A stretch of DNA of 64,000 bases from Salinibacterium sp. SWN248. Its GTDB lineage: Bacteria; Actinomycetota; Actinomycetes; Actinomycetales; Microbacteriaceae. The stretch spans positions 176,270 to 240,269 of the forward strand of contig NZ_JADYWW010000003.1 in assembly GCF_015864575.1 (NCBI RefSeq), in the 5' to 3' direction. The position numbers and the translations under genes were made by a program. Below are positions 36,238 through 45,553 of this stretch, piece after piece; the first letter of the stretch is position 1, and each line of letters opens with the position of its first letter. Under the pieces are notes generated by a model. It was given only the letters and a program-made list of their open reading frames with translations. It was not told the DNA's origin and searched no databases.

Positions 36238-37326
36238 GTGACTTCGCTATCAGATCTCCCCATTCGTGATGACCTCCGGGGTCTCACTCCCTACGGTGCA
36301 CCAACCGATCCGGTTCGCATCCAGCTGAACGTCAACGAGAACACGCATCCGATTCCGGAAGCGGTTGCGACCGACATTGTTATGGCTCTTGCTGGCGCAG
36401 TGATGAACGCCAACCGCTATCCCGACCGCGAATTCACTGAACTCCGCGAATCTCTTGCGGCCTACCTCGGTCACGGCCTTACTGCCGACAATATGTGGGC
36501 GGCCAATGGTTCCAACGAAGTGCTTCAGCAGACGCTGCAGGCGTTCGGCGGGCCAGGTCGCCGCGTGCTTGGCTTCCCGCCCACCTATTCGATGCACTCC
36601 ATCATTGCTTCGGGCACCGGCACCGAGTGGGTCACGGCACCGCGCGATCCCGCCTACGACATCACGCCAGAGAACGTCGTCGCCGCAATCGCTGAGCACT
36701 CACCTGACGTCGTCTTTCTCTGTTCCCCTAACAACCCCACCGGCACCCCCGTTAGCAACGACACGATCGTGGCCGCCTACGACGCGACTGATGGCATCGT
36801 GCTCGTCGACGAAGCGTATGCCGAGTTCTCTGATCGCGAATCGGCTCTGGCGCTCCTTGAGGGGCGCCCGCGACTTCTCGTGTCCCGCACGATGAGCAAG
36901 GCATTCGCCTTCGCCGGCGCGCGAGTCGGTTACCTCGCCGCTGACCCCGCAATTGCGGATGCCCTGCGTTTGGTGCGACTTCCGTACCACCTGTCGGCGC
37001 TCACACAGGCGGCAGCCGTAGCAGCGCTGGCCCACGCGCCGGAAATGCTCGCCATGGTCAATGAGATCAAGGCGCAGCGTAACCGCATGAGTGCTGGACT
37101 TGAAGCATTGGGATTCACCCCAGTTCCCAGTGAGTCCAACTTCGTATTGTTCGGCAACGTTGCTGACCCTCAGGAACTGTTCCATAAGCTCCTCATCCAG
37201 GACATCCTGATCCGTGACGTCGGCATTCCGCATCACTTGCGAGTCACCGCCGGCACCGAAGAGGAAACCACCGCATTCTTGGATGCGATGGCCGACCTCC
37301 AGACGCTCGGTAGAGTTGAACAATGA
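36238..37326 (+). CDS. hisC: histidinol-phosphate aminotransferase
   Basis: This 362-aa fold-type I PLP aminotransferase makes histidinol phosphate from imidazole-acetol phosphate. Substrate and cofactor segments are visible: [51 protein letters not shown] and the PLP lysine in [17 protein letters not shown] (about residue 221). GTG 36238 lies 7 nt after a TACCAT box (36225-36230), the leaderless pattern. It overlaps hisB by 4 nt and opens the hisC-B-H-A cluster; hisD, hisF and hisG are not in the window. Confidence 0.95.
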   Translation: MTSLSDLPIRDDLRGLTPYGAPTDPVRIQLNVNENTHPIPEAVATDIVMALAGAVMNANRYPDREFTELRESLAAYLGHGLTADNMWAANGSNEVLQQTLQAFGGPGRRVLGFPPTYSMHSIIASGTGTEWVTAPRDPAYDITPENVVAAIAEHSPDVVFLCSPNNPTGTPVSNDTIVAAYDATDGIVLVDEAYAEFSDRESALALLEGRPRLLVSRTMSKAFAFAGARVGYLAADPAIADALRLVRLPYHLSALTQAAAVAALAHAPEMLAMVNEIKAQRNRMSAGLEALGFTPVPSESNFVLFGNVADPQELFHKLLIQDILIRDVGIPHHLRVTAGTEEETTAFLDAMADLQTLGRVEQ

Positions 37327-37928
37327 CCTCACAGCGCACCGCGACGATTACGCGTGAAACCAGCGAGTCGAGCATCGAGCTTTCGATCAATCTCGACGGC
37401 ACTGGCACCTCATCCATTGACACGAGCGTGCCCTTTTACGACCACATGCTTACGGCGTTCTCGAAGCACTCGCTGATCGACCTCACCGTCAAAGCCACTG
37501 GTGACACCCACATTGACGTGCACCACACGGTTGAAGACATCGGCATTGCGCTCGGTATGGCTATCAAGCAAGCACTTGGCACCAAGGCTGGCATTTCGCG
37601 CTACGGCGACGCTCTCGTCCCGCTCGATGAAGCACTCGTTCGCGCCGTTGTCGATGTCTCCGGTCGCCCCTACCTTGTTCACACGGGAGAGCCTGCGGGT
37701 TTTGAGATGCACCTCATCGGTGGTCACTTCACGGGCTCTATGGTGCGTCACGTGTTTGAGGCAATCAGCTACAACGCGGGTATCACCGTGCACGTAACAG
37801 TTCTGGGCGGGCGTGACCCGCACCACATTGCTGAGGCAGAGTTCAAGGCCTTCGCTCGCGCGATGCGTGCAGCGGTGGAGCCGGATGCGCGGGTAACGGG
37901 CATTCCGTCGACGAAGGGTGCGCTCTAG
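37323..37928 (+). CDS. hisB: imidazoleglycerol-phosphate dehydratase
   Basis: This 201-aa manganese enzyme of histidine synthesis is the monofunctional form without a phosphatase domain. Metal-binding histidine motifs are plain: [27 protein letters not shown], then [18 protein letters not shown] and [20 protein letters not shown] overlaps the hisC stop. hisH starts 1 nt after its stop. Confidence 0.96.
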   Translation: MTSQRTATITRETSESSIELSINLDGTGTSSIDTSVPFYDHMLTAFSKHSLIDLTVKATGDTHIDVHHTVEDIGIALGMAIKQALGTKAGISRYGDALVPLDEALVRAVVDVSGRPYLVHTGEPAGFEMHLIGGHFTGSMVRHVFEAISYNAGITVHVTVLGGRDPHHIAEAEFKAFARAMRAAVEPDARVTGIPSTKGAL

Positions 37929-37929
37929 A

Positions 37930-38562
37930 GTGGTTGCTCCTTCGGTTGTCATCCTTGATTACGGTTCCGGCAACATTCATTCGGCGGCGAAGGCTCTCGA
38001 GGCTGCTGGTGCGAACGTGCGTCTGAGTGCGGATCGCTCTGTCGCTGAAGCCGCCGACGGGCTCCTCGTGCCGGGCGTTGGCGCTTTCGCAGCGGTGATG
38101 TCGGCGCTCGAGTCCGTGCGCGGTGGCGCGATCATCGAGAAGCGCCTCACGGGCAGTCGGCCGGTTATGGGCATCTGTGTCGGGATGCAGGTGCTCTTCG
38201 CTTCGGGCGACGAACACGGAATTCAGACCGATGGCCTTAATGAGTGGCCGGGTGTTGTAGAAAAGTTACCCGCTCCGGTTTTGCCTCACATGGGGTGGAA
38301 TACCGTCGAAACTCCCGAAGATACGACGCTGTTCGATTCGGTGCGGGATGAGCGTTTCTATTTCGTGCACTCCTATGCCGCACAGCAGTGGACGCTTGAC
38401 GTTCAACCGCCTTTTCCGCAGCCAAAGCTCACCTGGGCAGACCACGGCGGGCGCTTCTTGGCCGCTGTCGAAAACGGACCTTTGACTGCCACTCAATTTC
38501 ACCCGGAGAAGTCGGGCGAAGCTGGAATCCGACTGCTAGGCAACTGGTTGAAGACCCTCTGA
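37930..38562 (+). CDS. hisH: imidazole glycerol phosphate synthase, glutaminase subunit
   Basis: This 210-aa class I glutamine amidotransferase supplies ammonia to HisF. The catalytic triad is visible: Cys in [13 protein letters not shown] (about residue 81), then His and Glu in TQFHPEKSG near the C-terminus. Start GTG 37930 ([15 protein letters not shown]) is 1 nt after the hisB stop. Its partner hisF is not in this window. Confidence 0.95.
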   Translation: MVAPSVVILDYGSGNIHSAAKALEAAGANVRLSADRSVAEAADGLLVPGVGAFAAVMSALESVRGGAIIEKRLTGSRPVMGICVGMQVLFASGDEHGIQTDGLNEWPGVVEKLPAPVLPHMGWNTVETPEDTTLFDSVRDERFYFVHSYAAQQWTLDVQPPFPQPKLTWADHGGRFLAAVENGPLTATQFHPEKSGEAGIRLLGNWLKTL

Positions 38563-38585
38563 TTTTGCGCGTGTTCTGCGTGCAC

Positions 38586-38591
38586 TAGTAT
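38586..38591 (+). promoter_or_regulatory. possible internal promoter before hisA
   Basis: TAGTAT here, with TTGCGC 15 nt upstream, lies in the 79-bp gap between hisH and hisA. The spacing is shorter than optimal. Confidence 0.3.
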
Positions 38592-38641
38592 CGGATGCTT
38601 GTGCGCGGCGTTCCGCGGTCAGGTCTTTAGAGAGCGTATCT

Positions 38642-39391
38642 ATGAGCGAGTTCAACAAAACCCCCGGTCTTACCCTGCTTCCGGCAGTGGATGTAGCCGA
38701 CGGCAAGGCCGTGCGCCTCACACAGGGCGAGGCAGGCACTGAGAAGAGCTACGGCGACCCGTGCGCTGCGGCTCACGATTGGGTCGATCAGGGTGCCGAG
38801 TGGATCCACCTTGTGGATCTCGACGCTGCCTTCGGTCGTGGCAACAACCACGCGATGATCAAGAAGGTCATCAAGTCAACGCCCAAGCGCGTCAATATCG
38901 AACTTTCGGGCGGCATCCGCGACGACGAGTCGCTGGAAGCAGCTCTTGCCACTGGCGCAAAGCGCATCAATCTGGGCACCGCAGCGTTGGAGAACCCCGA
39001 GTGGGCTGCTCACGTCATCGCCGAGTACGGAGAGGCAATTGCTGTCGGCCTCGACGTTCGTGGCACGACGTTGGCTGCTCGTGGTTGGACTCAAGAGGGT
39101 GGCGACATCTGGACGGTCCTCGACCGCCTGGAATCTGCCGGATGCTGCCGCTACGTGGTCACTGACGTCACGAAAGACGGCACGCTGCAGGGCCCCAACA
39201 TTGAATTGCTTCGTCAGGTAATGGAGCGCACGCATCGCCCGGTCATCGCCTCAGGGGGAGTCTCCAGCTTGGACGACCTCATCGAGTTGCGCGAGCTTGT
39301 TCCTCAGGGCCTCGAGGGCGCCATCGTCGGCAAGGCTCTCTATGCCAAGGCATTCACGCTCGCTGAAGCCCTCGACGTCTCCTCGCACTAA
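38642..39391 (+). CDS. hisA: phosphoribosyl isomerase (HisA, possibly bifunctional PriA)
   Basis: This 249-aa (beta/alpha)8 barrel isomerises ProFAR. Half-barrel phosphate motifs are visible: [41 protein letters not shown], and [18 protein letters not shown] in the second half. In many actinobacteria this enzyme also does the TrpF reaction (PriA). I cannot decide that from sequence alone, since it depends on whether trpF exists elsewhere. GAGAG precedes the ATG by about 6 nt. Confidence 0.93.
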   Translation: MSEFNKTPGLTLLPAVDVADGKAVRLTQGEAGTEKSYGDPCAAAHDWVDQGAEWIHLVDLDAAFGRGNNHAMIKKVIKSTPKRVNIELSGGIRDDESLEAALATGAKRINLGTAALENPEWAAHVIAEYGEAIAVGLDVRGTTLAARGWTQEGGDIWTVLDRLESAGCCRYVVTDVTKDGTLQGPNIELLRQVMERTHRPVIASGGVSSLDDLIELRELVPQGLEGAIVGKALYAKAFTLAEALDVSSH

Positions 39392-39450
39392 GCGAATCAA
39401 CGCGCAGGCGCAGACACCGGAACTGACCGAGCACTGACACGGGAGCTGAC

Positions 39451-40239
39451 ATGGGCGACGAAATGAACGCAACAGATTCCGCAGGCGTGCCGTGGGAGGG
39501 GCGCTCTTTTGAGCCCAACGCAGCACCGGATGACGATGGCAGCGCTCCTGAAGCGCTCATGGCCACCATCACCCGCTTTCATTCTGGCGTGGGCACTGAG
39601 GCCGAGGTTGTTGATCAGGTTCGCGAGTCCCGCCTTCTGATCCCGCTGCTTGCCAAGGCGGGGGAGACGGGGGCGTCCCCCGAGGGCCTCACCATCGATA
39701 AGACTCAAGAGCTATCGATCGTAACTGTCACTGGGCCTGATGGTCGCGCCGTGTTACCCGTATTCAGTTCCGTTGAAGCCATGAAGGCGTGGAACCCGGA
39801 TGCTCGGCCCGTGCCGGCAGCGGGCACTCGTGTGGCGCTTGCGGCCGCGAGCGAAAACACTGATTTGGTGATCATCGATCCGCTCAGCGACAGCGAGTTC
39901 ATTCTTCGCCGTCCAGCAGTGTGGGCGATCGCGCAGTCTGTTCCGTGGACGCCGAGCTTTTTACGCGCCGATGTGCGCGACGAGTTCGTGGCATCCGCAG
40001 AGAGCGAAGAATATGTCGCTGACATTCAGCTACTGGCCGGCGACCCCGGTGCGCGGCTGCATGGCCCCGAGTTGGTCGTTCAGATCGCGATGCGTGAAGG
40101 GCTTGACCGCGAGACCTTAGATGCGGTTATGGAGCGGATGCGCGAACGCTGGAGTGCTTCTGAACTCATCGCCCAGTCGGTCGATTCGCTCGCAGTCCAG
40201 GTCGTTCGCGCACCAGCGGCCGACTTGCCCACTGCCTGA
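39451..40239 (+). CDS. SseB family protein
   Basis: This 262-aa protein contains an SseB N-terminal-like domain (about residues 45-160: EVVDQVRESRLLIPLLAKAG, LSIVTVTGPDGRAVLPVFSSVEAMKAW). The C-terminal half (LLAGDPGARLHGPELVVQIAMREGL...) is less conserved. In actinobacteria it is often encoded between hisA and infC, as here. Its function is not established. GGGAG lies 5 nt before the ATG. It is convergent with the DUF1844 gene. Confidence 0.82.
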   Translation: MGDEMNATDSAGVPWEGRSFEPNAAPDDDGSAPEALMATITRFHSGVGTEAEVVDQVRESRLLIPLLAKAGETGASPEGLTIDKTQELSIVTVTGPDGRAVLPVFSSVEAMKAWNPDARPVPAAGTRVALAAASENTDLVIIDPLSDSEFILRRPAVWAIAQSVPWTPSFLRADVRDEFVASAESEEYVADIQLLAGDPGARLHGPELVVQIAMREGLDRETLDAVMERMRERWSASELIAQSVDSLAVQVVRAPAADLPTA

Positions 40240-40276
40240 CTTGCCCACCAGCTGAGAGCAACTAGCGGGTGCCGTC

Positions 40277-40627
40277 TTAGTTGACGGGGCCGGTGTATTT
40301 TTCGCCTGGTCCTTTGCCGGGAGCGTCGGGGAACCGTGATTCTTCGCGGAATGCGAGCTGAACCGAGCGGAGTCCGTCGCGCAAGGGCCGCGCGTGGTGG
40401 TCGCCGATCTCGGGGGCGGCGGCGGTCACGAGGCCGGCAAGAGCGGTGATCAGTTTGCGGGCCTCGTCGAGGTCCTTCTCTGACTCCGCATCCGGCCCAT
40501 CAGAAAGGCCGAGTTTTACGGCGGCAGCGCTGAGCATGTGCACGGCGACGGTGTTGATTACCTCGACTGCGGGCACTTCTGAGATGTCGCGTGCTTCATT
40601 TGTCTCGTCTGGGGTGGGCTCGCTCAT
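40277..40627 (-). CDS. DUF1844 family protein
   Basis: This 116-aa acidic protein has the family core VINTVAVHMLSAAAVKLGLSDG (about residues 24-45), an Asp/Glu-rich helix EKDLDEARKLITALAGLVTAAAPEIG, and a charged C-terminus. It has unknown function and is commonly encoded divergently from infC in actinobacteria. AAGGA lies 5 nt before the ATG at 40627. Confidence 0.85.
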   Translation of the reverse strand: MSEPTPDETNEARDISEVPAVEVINTVAVHMLSAAAVKLGLSDGPDAESEKDLDEARKLITALAGLVTAAAPEIGDHHARPLRDGLRSVQLAFREESRFPDAPGKGPGEKYTGPVN

Positions 40628-40950
40628 GATGTCCTTCGCTTATTGGGGTTCGCTCTGCTATTCTTATGCAGGCCCGGGGCTCGCCCCGGATACGAAAGTG
40701 GAGATTCTCCCACCTGTCAACCGCATATAAGGTTACCGGGTAGTTACACCCCGCACAGTTCGCTGGCGGTGCAGTACGCGTGATTCGTGTTCGAATCAGC
40801 GCATTGTTCCGGATGTCGACTGCGCAGCTTTAAAGGGTGATGCAGCATTCGCTGCGTGACGATCCTCTTTCGTGCCACGGCATCCGCCGAACTGCGTTGA
40901 TCAAACGAATAACGTTTATCTGCGCACCACGAAATGTAAGGAGAACACGC
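40628..40950 (+). promoter_or_regulatory. infC operon leader region with several hairpins
   Basis: This is 323 bp without a gene. Hairpins are CCGGGGC-tc-GCCCCGG (40674-40689), a bulged GTGGAG/CTCcCAC near 40698-40713 and TGATTC-gtgttc-GAATCA (40781-40798). IF3-L35-L20 operons are often controlled by leader RNA that binds L20 in other phyla. A similar role here is inference; I do not recognise a known Rfam architecture. Confidence 0.45.
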
Positions 40951-41553
40951 ATCAGCGATCCCCGTACCAACGACCGAATCCGAGTCCCTGAGGTCCGTCT
41001 TGTCGGACCCGGAGGCGAACAAGTCGGTGTCGTCTCCATTGACGTCGCCCTCAAGCTCGCCCAAGAGGCAGATCTTGATTTGGTCGAGGTAGCTCCCAGC
41101 TCTAAGCCTCCCGTTGCCAAGATTATGGATTACGGCAAGTTCAAGTACGAAGAGGCGCAGAAGGCGAAAGAAGCTCGTCGCAACCAGACGAACACGATTC
41201 TCAAAGAGGTTCGTTTCCGTCTCAAGATCGACAAGCACGACTACGAAACCAAGCGCAAGCGTGCCGAAGGATTCCTCGCCGGCGGCGACAAGGTCAAAGC
41301 AATGATCTTGTTCCGTGGCCGTGAGCAGTCTCGCCCCGATCAGGGTGTGCGTTTGCTTCAGAAGTTTGCCGAAGATGTGTCCGAGTTCGGTTCCATCGAA
41401 TCGACACCGACTATTGACGGTCGCAACATGGTCATGATTATTGGCCCACACAAGACCAAGGCAACAGCTAAGGCTGAAGCCGAGGCCCGCAAGGTAGCTA
41501 ACAAGAAGCCTCGTGAGGCAGAAGTTCCAGAGAAAGAGGAGAAAGATGCCTAA
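40951..41553 (+). CDS. infC: translation initiation factor IF-3, non-canonical AUC start
   Basis: This 200-aa IF3 has an N-terminal domain ([20 protein letters not shown]), linker ([17 protein letters not shown]), C-terminal domain ([17 protein letters not shown]...[15 protein letters not shown]) and an Ala/Lys/Glu-rich tail. No ATG, GTG or TTG lies at the family start. An AAGGAG site (40938-40943) is 7 nt before ATC AGC GAT CCC, which is exactly where IF3 should begin. Rare start codons (AUU, AUC, AUA) are a known autoregulatory feature of infC. A longer frame from 40837 adds unrelated residues. It overlaps rpmI by 8 nt. Confidence 0.9.
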   Translation: MSDPRTNDRIRVPEVRLVGPGGEQVGVVSIDVALKLAQEADLDLVEVAPSSKPPVAKIMDYGKFKYEEAQKAKEARRNQTNTILKEVRFRLKIDKHDYETKRKRAEGFLAGGDKVKAMILFRGREQSRPDQGVRLLQKFAEDVSEFGSIESTPTIDGRNMVMIIGPHKTKATAKAEAEARKVANKKPREAEVPEKEEKDA

Positions 41554-41740
41554 GCAGAAGACGCACTCAGGCACCAAGAAGCGTTTCAAGGTCACCGGTA
41601 GCGGCAAGGTCATGAAGCAGCAGGCGGGTATGCGACACAACCTCGAGGTTAAGAGCAGCAAGCGTAAGCGTGCGCTCAACCAGGATCAGGTCATTGCGCC
41701 GCAGGACGCCAAGACAATCAAGAAGCTTCTCGGTAAGTAA
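41546..41740 (+). CDS. rpmI: 50S ribosomal protein L35
   Basis: This 64-aa basic ribosomal protein has the family start [20 protein letters not shown] and end [14 protein letters not shown] 41546 overlaps the infC end, with AGAGGAG about 7 nt upstream. It is the middle gene of the infC-rpmI-rplT operon. Confidence 0.97.
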   Translation: MPKQKTHSGTKKRFKVTGSGKVMKQQAGMRHNLEVKSSKRKRALNQDQVIAPQDAKTIKKLLGK

Positions 41741-41758
41741 AGGGTTTAGGAATACATC

Positions 41759-42145
41759 ATGGCAAGAGTTAAAAGGGCGGTAAACGCTCACAAGAAGCGT
41801 CGGGTAATTCTCGAACGCGCTAAGGGTTACCGCGGCCAGCGTTCGCGTCTGTACCGTAAGGCCAAGGAGCAGGTCACTCACTCCCTCCTCTACGCGTACC
41901 GCGACCGTCGCGCCCGCAAGGGTGAGTTCCGTCGTCTCTGGATCCAGCGCATCAACGCTGCCTCGCGCGCAAACGGCCTCACCTACAACCGTCTCATCCA
42001 GGGCTTGAACCTTGCTGGTGTGCAGGTTGACCGTCGTATCCTCGCTGACCTTGCGGTCACCGAGCCCGCCACGTTCGCGTCGCTGGTTGCAACCGCTAAG
42101 GCTGCACTTCCTGCTGACACGTCGGCACCCCGTTCGGCTGCGTAA
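41759..42145 (+). CDS. rplT: 50S ribosomal protein L20
   Basis: This 128-aa 23S rRNA-binding protein is needed early in 50S assembly. It starts [26 protein letters not shown] and has the [26 protein letters not shown] segment. In Firmicutes and proteobacteria L20 represses its own operon; here the leader hairpins before infC may serve this. The C-terminal ~10 residues (DTSAPRSAA) are non-conserved. A strong terminator follows. Confidence 0.97.
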   Translation: MARVKRAVNAHKKRRVILERAKGYRGQRSRLYRKAKEQVTHSLLYAYRDRRARKGEFRRLWIQRINAASRANGLTYNRLIQGLNLAGVQVDRRILADLAVTEPATFASLVATAKAALPADTSAPRSAA

Positions 42146-42167
42146 CTAGCCGCACAACCATTCGTGC

Positions 42168-42214
42168 AATCGGCACGCTGTAGCGACCAATTTGGTCCCT
42201 ACAGCGTGCCGATT
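42168..42214 (+). terminator. rplT terminator
   Basis: A 47-nt hairpin: perfect 16-bp outer stem (42168-42183 with 42199-42214), one C/C mismatch, then an inner stem GACCA-att-TGGTC. There is no U-tract. It ends 37 nt before the next start codon and effectively isolates the ribosomal operon. Confidence 0.9.
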
Positions 42215-42250
42215 CTCGTATGTGCGGGGCGCGAGCTTAGGGTTAGTGTC

Positions 42251-43054
42251 GTGATTGATAACCCGCGCTCGCCACGTGTACGAGCAGTGGCCAAACTTGC
42301 AAAGAAGAGCGCCCGGTCTGAGACCGGGCTTTTTCTCTTGGAAGGCCCCCAATCCGTGGCTGAAGCTCTCGAGTTCCGTCCGGATCTCCTGGTTGAGCTT
42401 TATGCCACCCCGACCGCTCTTGAACGCCACAGCAACCTCGCTCGTGCCGCCGAAGCAGCGGAGATCGAAATTGAGTTTGTCTCTGAGCAGGTGCTCGAGA
42501 CAATGGCAGACACCGTGACTCCTCAGGGCATTCTCGCGGTCTGCCGTCAGTTCCCGACGTCGGTCAAAGACCTTCTGTCTGGCGGGCCGAAACTGATCGC
42601 GATTCTTGAAGAGGTTCGCGATCCTGGCAATGCTGGCACGATCATTCGTGCAGCGGATGCCGCTGGTGCCGACGGCGTGATTCTTACGGGTCGCAGCGTT
42701 GACCTTTACAACCCCAAGGTCGTGCGCGCCACGACGGGATCTCTGTTCCATCTTCCGGTTGCCGTCGGCGCTGAGCTCGAAGCCGTGCTGGAACGAGTCA
42801 AGGGCGATGGCATGCGTGTTCTCGCCGCCGATATCAAGGGTGGCGACTTGCTGGCTGCCCGCAACGAAGGTGTTCTTGATAAGCCTTCCGCGTGGTTGTT
42901 CGGTAACGAAGCTCGTGGTCTGACTGACGAACATTATGCGTTGGCTGATTGGGTTATTTCGGTGCCAATCTATGGACATGCCGAGTCAATGAATCTGGCG
43001 ACCGCGGCATCCGTATGCCTCTATGAGAGTGCTTTCGCGCAACGCAGCAACTAA
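42251..43054 (+). CDS. TrmH/SpoU family RNA 2'-O-methyltransferase
   Basis: A 267-aa SPOUT methyltransferase. The N-terminal substrate domain (FLLEGPQSVAEALEFRPDLLVELYAT) and SPOUT motifs (EVRDPGNAGTIIRAADAAGADGVIL; WLFGNEARGLTDE; VPIYGHAESMNLATAASVCLYE) are clear. The target is probably a 23S rRNA nucleotide, but it cannot be assigned. GTG 42251 lies 7 nt after a TAGGGT box (42238-42243), so it is probably leaderless; the longer frame from 42164 would start inside the preceding terminator. Confidence 0.92.
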   Translation: MIDNPRSPRVRAVAKLAKKSARSETGLFLLEGPQSVAEALEFRPDLLVELYATPTALERHSNLARAAEAAEIEIEFVSEQVLETMADTVTPQGILAVCRQFPTSVKDLLSGGPKLIAILEEVRDPGNAGTIIRAADAAGADGVILTGRSVDLYNPKVVRATTGSLFHLPVAVGAELEAVLERVKGDGMRVLAADIKGGDLLAARNEGVLDKPSAWLFGNEARGLTDEHYALADWVISVPIYGHAESMNLATAASVCLYESAFAQRSN

Positions 43055-43146
43055 TCGACACCGGAGCTCGTGATCTAGTGTCACGACCGTGTTACATCTA
43101 GGCGCGTTGTTTGATTCTCGTCGAGAGCATGTGGTTGTCTTGCCAT

Positions 43147-43899
43147 ATGGCAGTACAGAGCGGTGAACCTCTGGTCGTGATCGACCATGTCAACAAACAT
43201 TATGGTGAGCTGCACGTGCTCAAAGACATCTCGACCACGATTAAACGTGGTGAGGTAGTCGTTGTTATTGGGCCGAGTGGTTCGGGAAAGTCCACGCTGT
43301 GTCGTGCGATCAACCGGCTCGAGACGATCGATGATGGCACCATCACCATTGACGGCAAGCTGCTCCCCGAAGAGGGATCTGGCCTCGCCAAACTGCGTGC
43401 GGACGTCGGTATGGTGTTCCAGTCCTTCAACCTTTTCGCTCATAAGACGATTCTTGAGAACGTCACGCTCGGCCCGCGCCGCGTGCGCAAGGTTTCCAAG
43501 GCTGAGGCCGACAAGCACGCGATGGAGCTGCTTGATCGTGTCGGTATCGGCAACCAGGCATCCAAGATGCCGGCCCAGCTTTCTGGTGGACAGCAACAGC
43601 GTGTTGCCATCGCTCGTTCACTCGCTATGGACCCCAAGATCATTCTTCTCGATGAGCCAACGTCGGCGCTCGACCCCGAGATGATCAACGAGGTTCTTGA
43701 CGTCATGGTGCAGCTTGCTAAAGACGGCATGACCATGCTTGTTGTCACCCACGAAATGGGCTTCGCTCGCAAGGCTGCCGACCGTGTCATCTTCATGGCG
43801 GATGGCGAAATCGTCGAAGAGGCGGAACCTGAGCAGTTCTTCACCAACCCTCAGTCTCCGAGGGCGCAAGACTTCCTCTCGAAAATCCTTACTCACTAA
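43147..43899 (+). CDS. amino-acid (glutamate-type) ABC transporter ATP-binding protein
   Basis: This 250-aa ATPase of the polar-amino-acid uptake family resembles GluA. Walker A GPSGSGKST (about residues 41-49), Q-loop MVFQSFNLFAH, signature [20 protein letters not shown], Walker B ILLDEPTSALDPE and switch H in VVTHEMGFARKAADRV are all present. The start is uncertain: ATG 43147 fits the family but lacks a ribosome site or leaderless box; ATG 43129 and TTG 43111 are in frame. Gene order ATPase, binding protein, two permeases matches gluABCD of corynebacteria. Confidence 0.92.
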   Translation: MAVQSGEPLVVIDHVNKHYGELHVLKDISTTIKRGEVVVVIGPSGSGKSTLCRAINRLETIDDGTITIDGKLLPEEGSGLAKLRADVGMVFQSFNLFAHKTILENVTLGPRRVRKVSKAEADKHAMELLDRVGIGNQASKMPAQLSGGQQQRVAIARSLAMDPKIILLDEPTSALDPEMINEVLDVMVQLAKDGMTMLVVTHEMGFARKAADRVIFMADGEIVEEAEPEQFFTNPQSPRAQDFLSKILTH

Positions 43900-43937
43900 A
43901 ACAGCGGGTAATTTCACCACAGCATAAGGAGAAAAAT

Positions 43938-44807
43938 ATGAGGCTCAAAAAAGGCCTATCGATCTCTGCTATTGCGCTTGTTGGCCTCCTTGGCTTGAGC
44001 GCGTGTGCAGCAGACACCGGTACCACTGACCCCGAGATTGTTGTTCCTGAGTTTGAAGCAGGAACCACCATGGCTGACCTTGCTGACGCTGGCAAGATCA
44101 CTATCGGAACCAAGTTTGACCAGCCGCTGTTCGGCCTTCAAGGCCCGTCGGGCGAGCCCGTTGGTTTCGACGTAGAAATCGGCAAGATCATTGCTGCTTC
44201 GATGGGTATCAGCGAAGACAACATCGAGTGGGTCGAAACGGTTTCCGCTAACCGCGAGACGTTCATCGAGAACGGCACCGTCGACCTCGTTATCGCGACC
44301 TACACGATTAACGACAAGCGCAAGGAAGTTATCTCCTTCGCCGGACCGTACTACAACGCGGGCCAGGACATCCTCGTTCTCGAGGGCAACCCCGAGGGCA
44401 TCACAGGCCCAGAGGACCTCGCGGGTAAGGACGTCTGCAGCGTTGCCGGTTCGACTTCAGAGGCGAACATCGCTGAGTACGGCGTCAATCTCATCACTAC
44501 AGACACGTACTCGAACTGCCTTGAGCCACTTCGCAGCGGCACAGTCATTGCCGTCACCACGGACAACGTGATTTTGGCTGGACTTGCTGACCAGAATGCT
44601 GGCGAGTTCGAAGTTCTCAGCAACCCGTTCACCGAAGAGCCTTACGGCATCGGTCTCGGTCACGACGACGACGCCTTCCGCGACTTCATCAACGATGTGC
44701 TCGAAACGTCGTACGACGACGGTTCGTGGGACGCTGCTTGGGAAGAGACTGCAGGCCAGGTCCTGAAGCTCCCGACTCCTCCCGCTGTAGACCGCTACAG
44801 CAACTAG
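43938..44807 (+). CDS. amino-acid ABC transporter substrate-binding lipoprotein (glutamate type)
   Basis: This 289-aa family 3 solute-binding protein has a lipoprotein signal: basic start, hydrophobic stretch and lipobox LSAC with Cys at about 23, so it is anchored outside the membrane. Ligand-domain landmarks are KITIGTKFDQPLFGL, GEPVGFDVEIGKIIA, NGTVDLVIATYTINDKRKEV and the C-terminal EEPYGIGLGHDD. AAGGAGAAAAAT precedes the ATG. An intergenic hairpin follows before the permeases. Specificity for glutamate is inferred from GluB-like context only. Confidence 0.93.
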   Translation: MRLKKGLSISAIALVGLLGLSACAADTGTTDPEIVVPEFEAGTTMADLADAGKITIGTKFDQPLFGLQGPSGEPVGFDVEIGKIIAASMGISEDNIEWVETVSANRETFIENGTVDLVIATYTINDKRKEVISFAGPYYNAGQDILVLEGNPEGITGPEDLAGKDVCSVAGSTSEANIAEYGVNLITTDTYSNCLEPLRSGTVIAVTTDNVILAGLADQNAGEFEVLSNPFTEEPYGIGLGHDDDAFRDFINDVLETSYDDGSWDAAWEETAGQVLKLPTPPAVDRYSN

Positions 44808-44815
44808 TGTCACCG

Positions 44816-44846
44816 GTGCCCGCCTGCGGCTAACGCAGGCGGGCAC
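44816..44846 (+). terminator. intercistronic hairpin after the binding-protein gene
   Basis: Perfect 13-bp stem GTGCCCGCCTGCG/CGCAGGCGGGCAC with a 5-nt loop, then CTTTCAC. It lies 8 nt after the lipoprotein stop and 38 nt before the first permease. Such hairpins in ABC importer operons stabilise upstream mRNA or cause partial termination, giving more binding protein than permease. Confidence 0.8.
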
Positions 44847-44884
44847 CTTTCACGTCACGATCACTTAATCACCAGGAGGCCCGG

Positions 44885-45553
44885 ATGGACGTCATCTCCA
44901 ATGCGATCGACGCCCTCGTCGACATAACGCCGCTCTATATGGAGGGCTTTCTGCTGACGCTTGCTCTATTGGGCATCTCGGGTCTCGGGGCTTTTGTTCT
45001 CGGGATAATCATCGCGACGATGCGAATTTCTCCGGTGCCTGCACTGCGGTTGTGCGCGACCATCTATACGGAGATCCTGCGCAATATCCCGCTGCTCCTC
45101 GTTCTGTTTTTCTGCGCCTATGTCCTTCCGATTTTGGGAGTGAACTCAGACTTCTTCCTCCTCGCAGTGCTCGGACTGACTCTCTACACGTCACCATTTG
45201 TGGCCGAGGCCGTGCGATCTGGTTTCAACGGGGTGCCCGTTGGACAGGCTGAAGCGGCCCGAAGCATCGGCATGGGGTTCACTCAGACCGTAGGGCTGAT
45301 CATCCTGCCGCAGGCTGGACGCATGGTCGTTCCTCCGTTGATCAATGTCTTTATCGCTCTCACGAAGAACACGTCGGTTGCCGGTATTTTCTTCGTCAAC
45401 GAACTCTTCAAAGCGACCTATGCAGCCGCGCGAGATAACGGTGATGTCGTCGTGCTCACCTTGGTTTACGCCGTGGCGCTCTATCTCGCCATCACTGTCC
45501 CGCTCGGCCTCATAGCCGGAGCAATCGAGAAGAAGGTTATGGTGCTGCGATGA
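44885..45553 (+). CDS. amino-acid ABC transporter permease (GluC-like)
   Basis: This 222-aa inner-membrane subunit has about five membrane spans. The family EAA loop is visible as EAVRSGFNGVPVGQAEAARSIGMGFTQTVGLIILPQA (about residues 108-144, quoted as a landmark). AGGAGG is 5 nt before the ATG. It overlaps the second permease by 4 nt, so the two are probably made in equal amounts as a heterodimer. Confidence 0.93.
   Translation: MDVISNAIDALVDITPLYMEGFLLTLALLGISGLGAFVLGIIIATMRISPVPALRLCATIYTEILRNIPLLLVLFFCAYVLPILGVNSDFFLLAVLGLTLYTSPFVAEAVRSGFNGVPVGQAEAARSIGMGFTQTVGLIILPQAGRMVVPPLINVFIALTKNTSVAGIFFVNELFKATYAAARDNGDVVVLTLVYAVALYLAITVPLGLIAGAIEKKVMVLR

Noticed and set aside
40837..40950. infC frame extended upstream
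   Set aside because: It starts before the ribosome site and adds residues foreign to IF3; AUC 40951 fits the family start and spacing.
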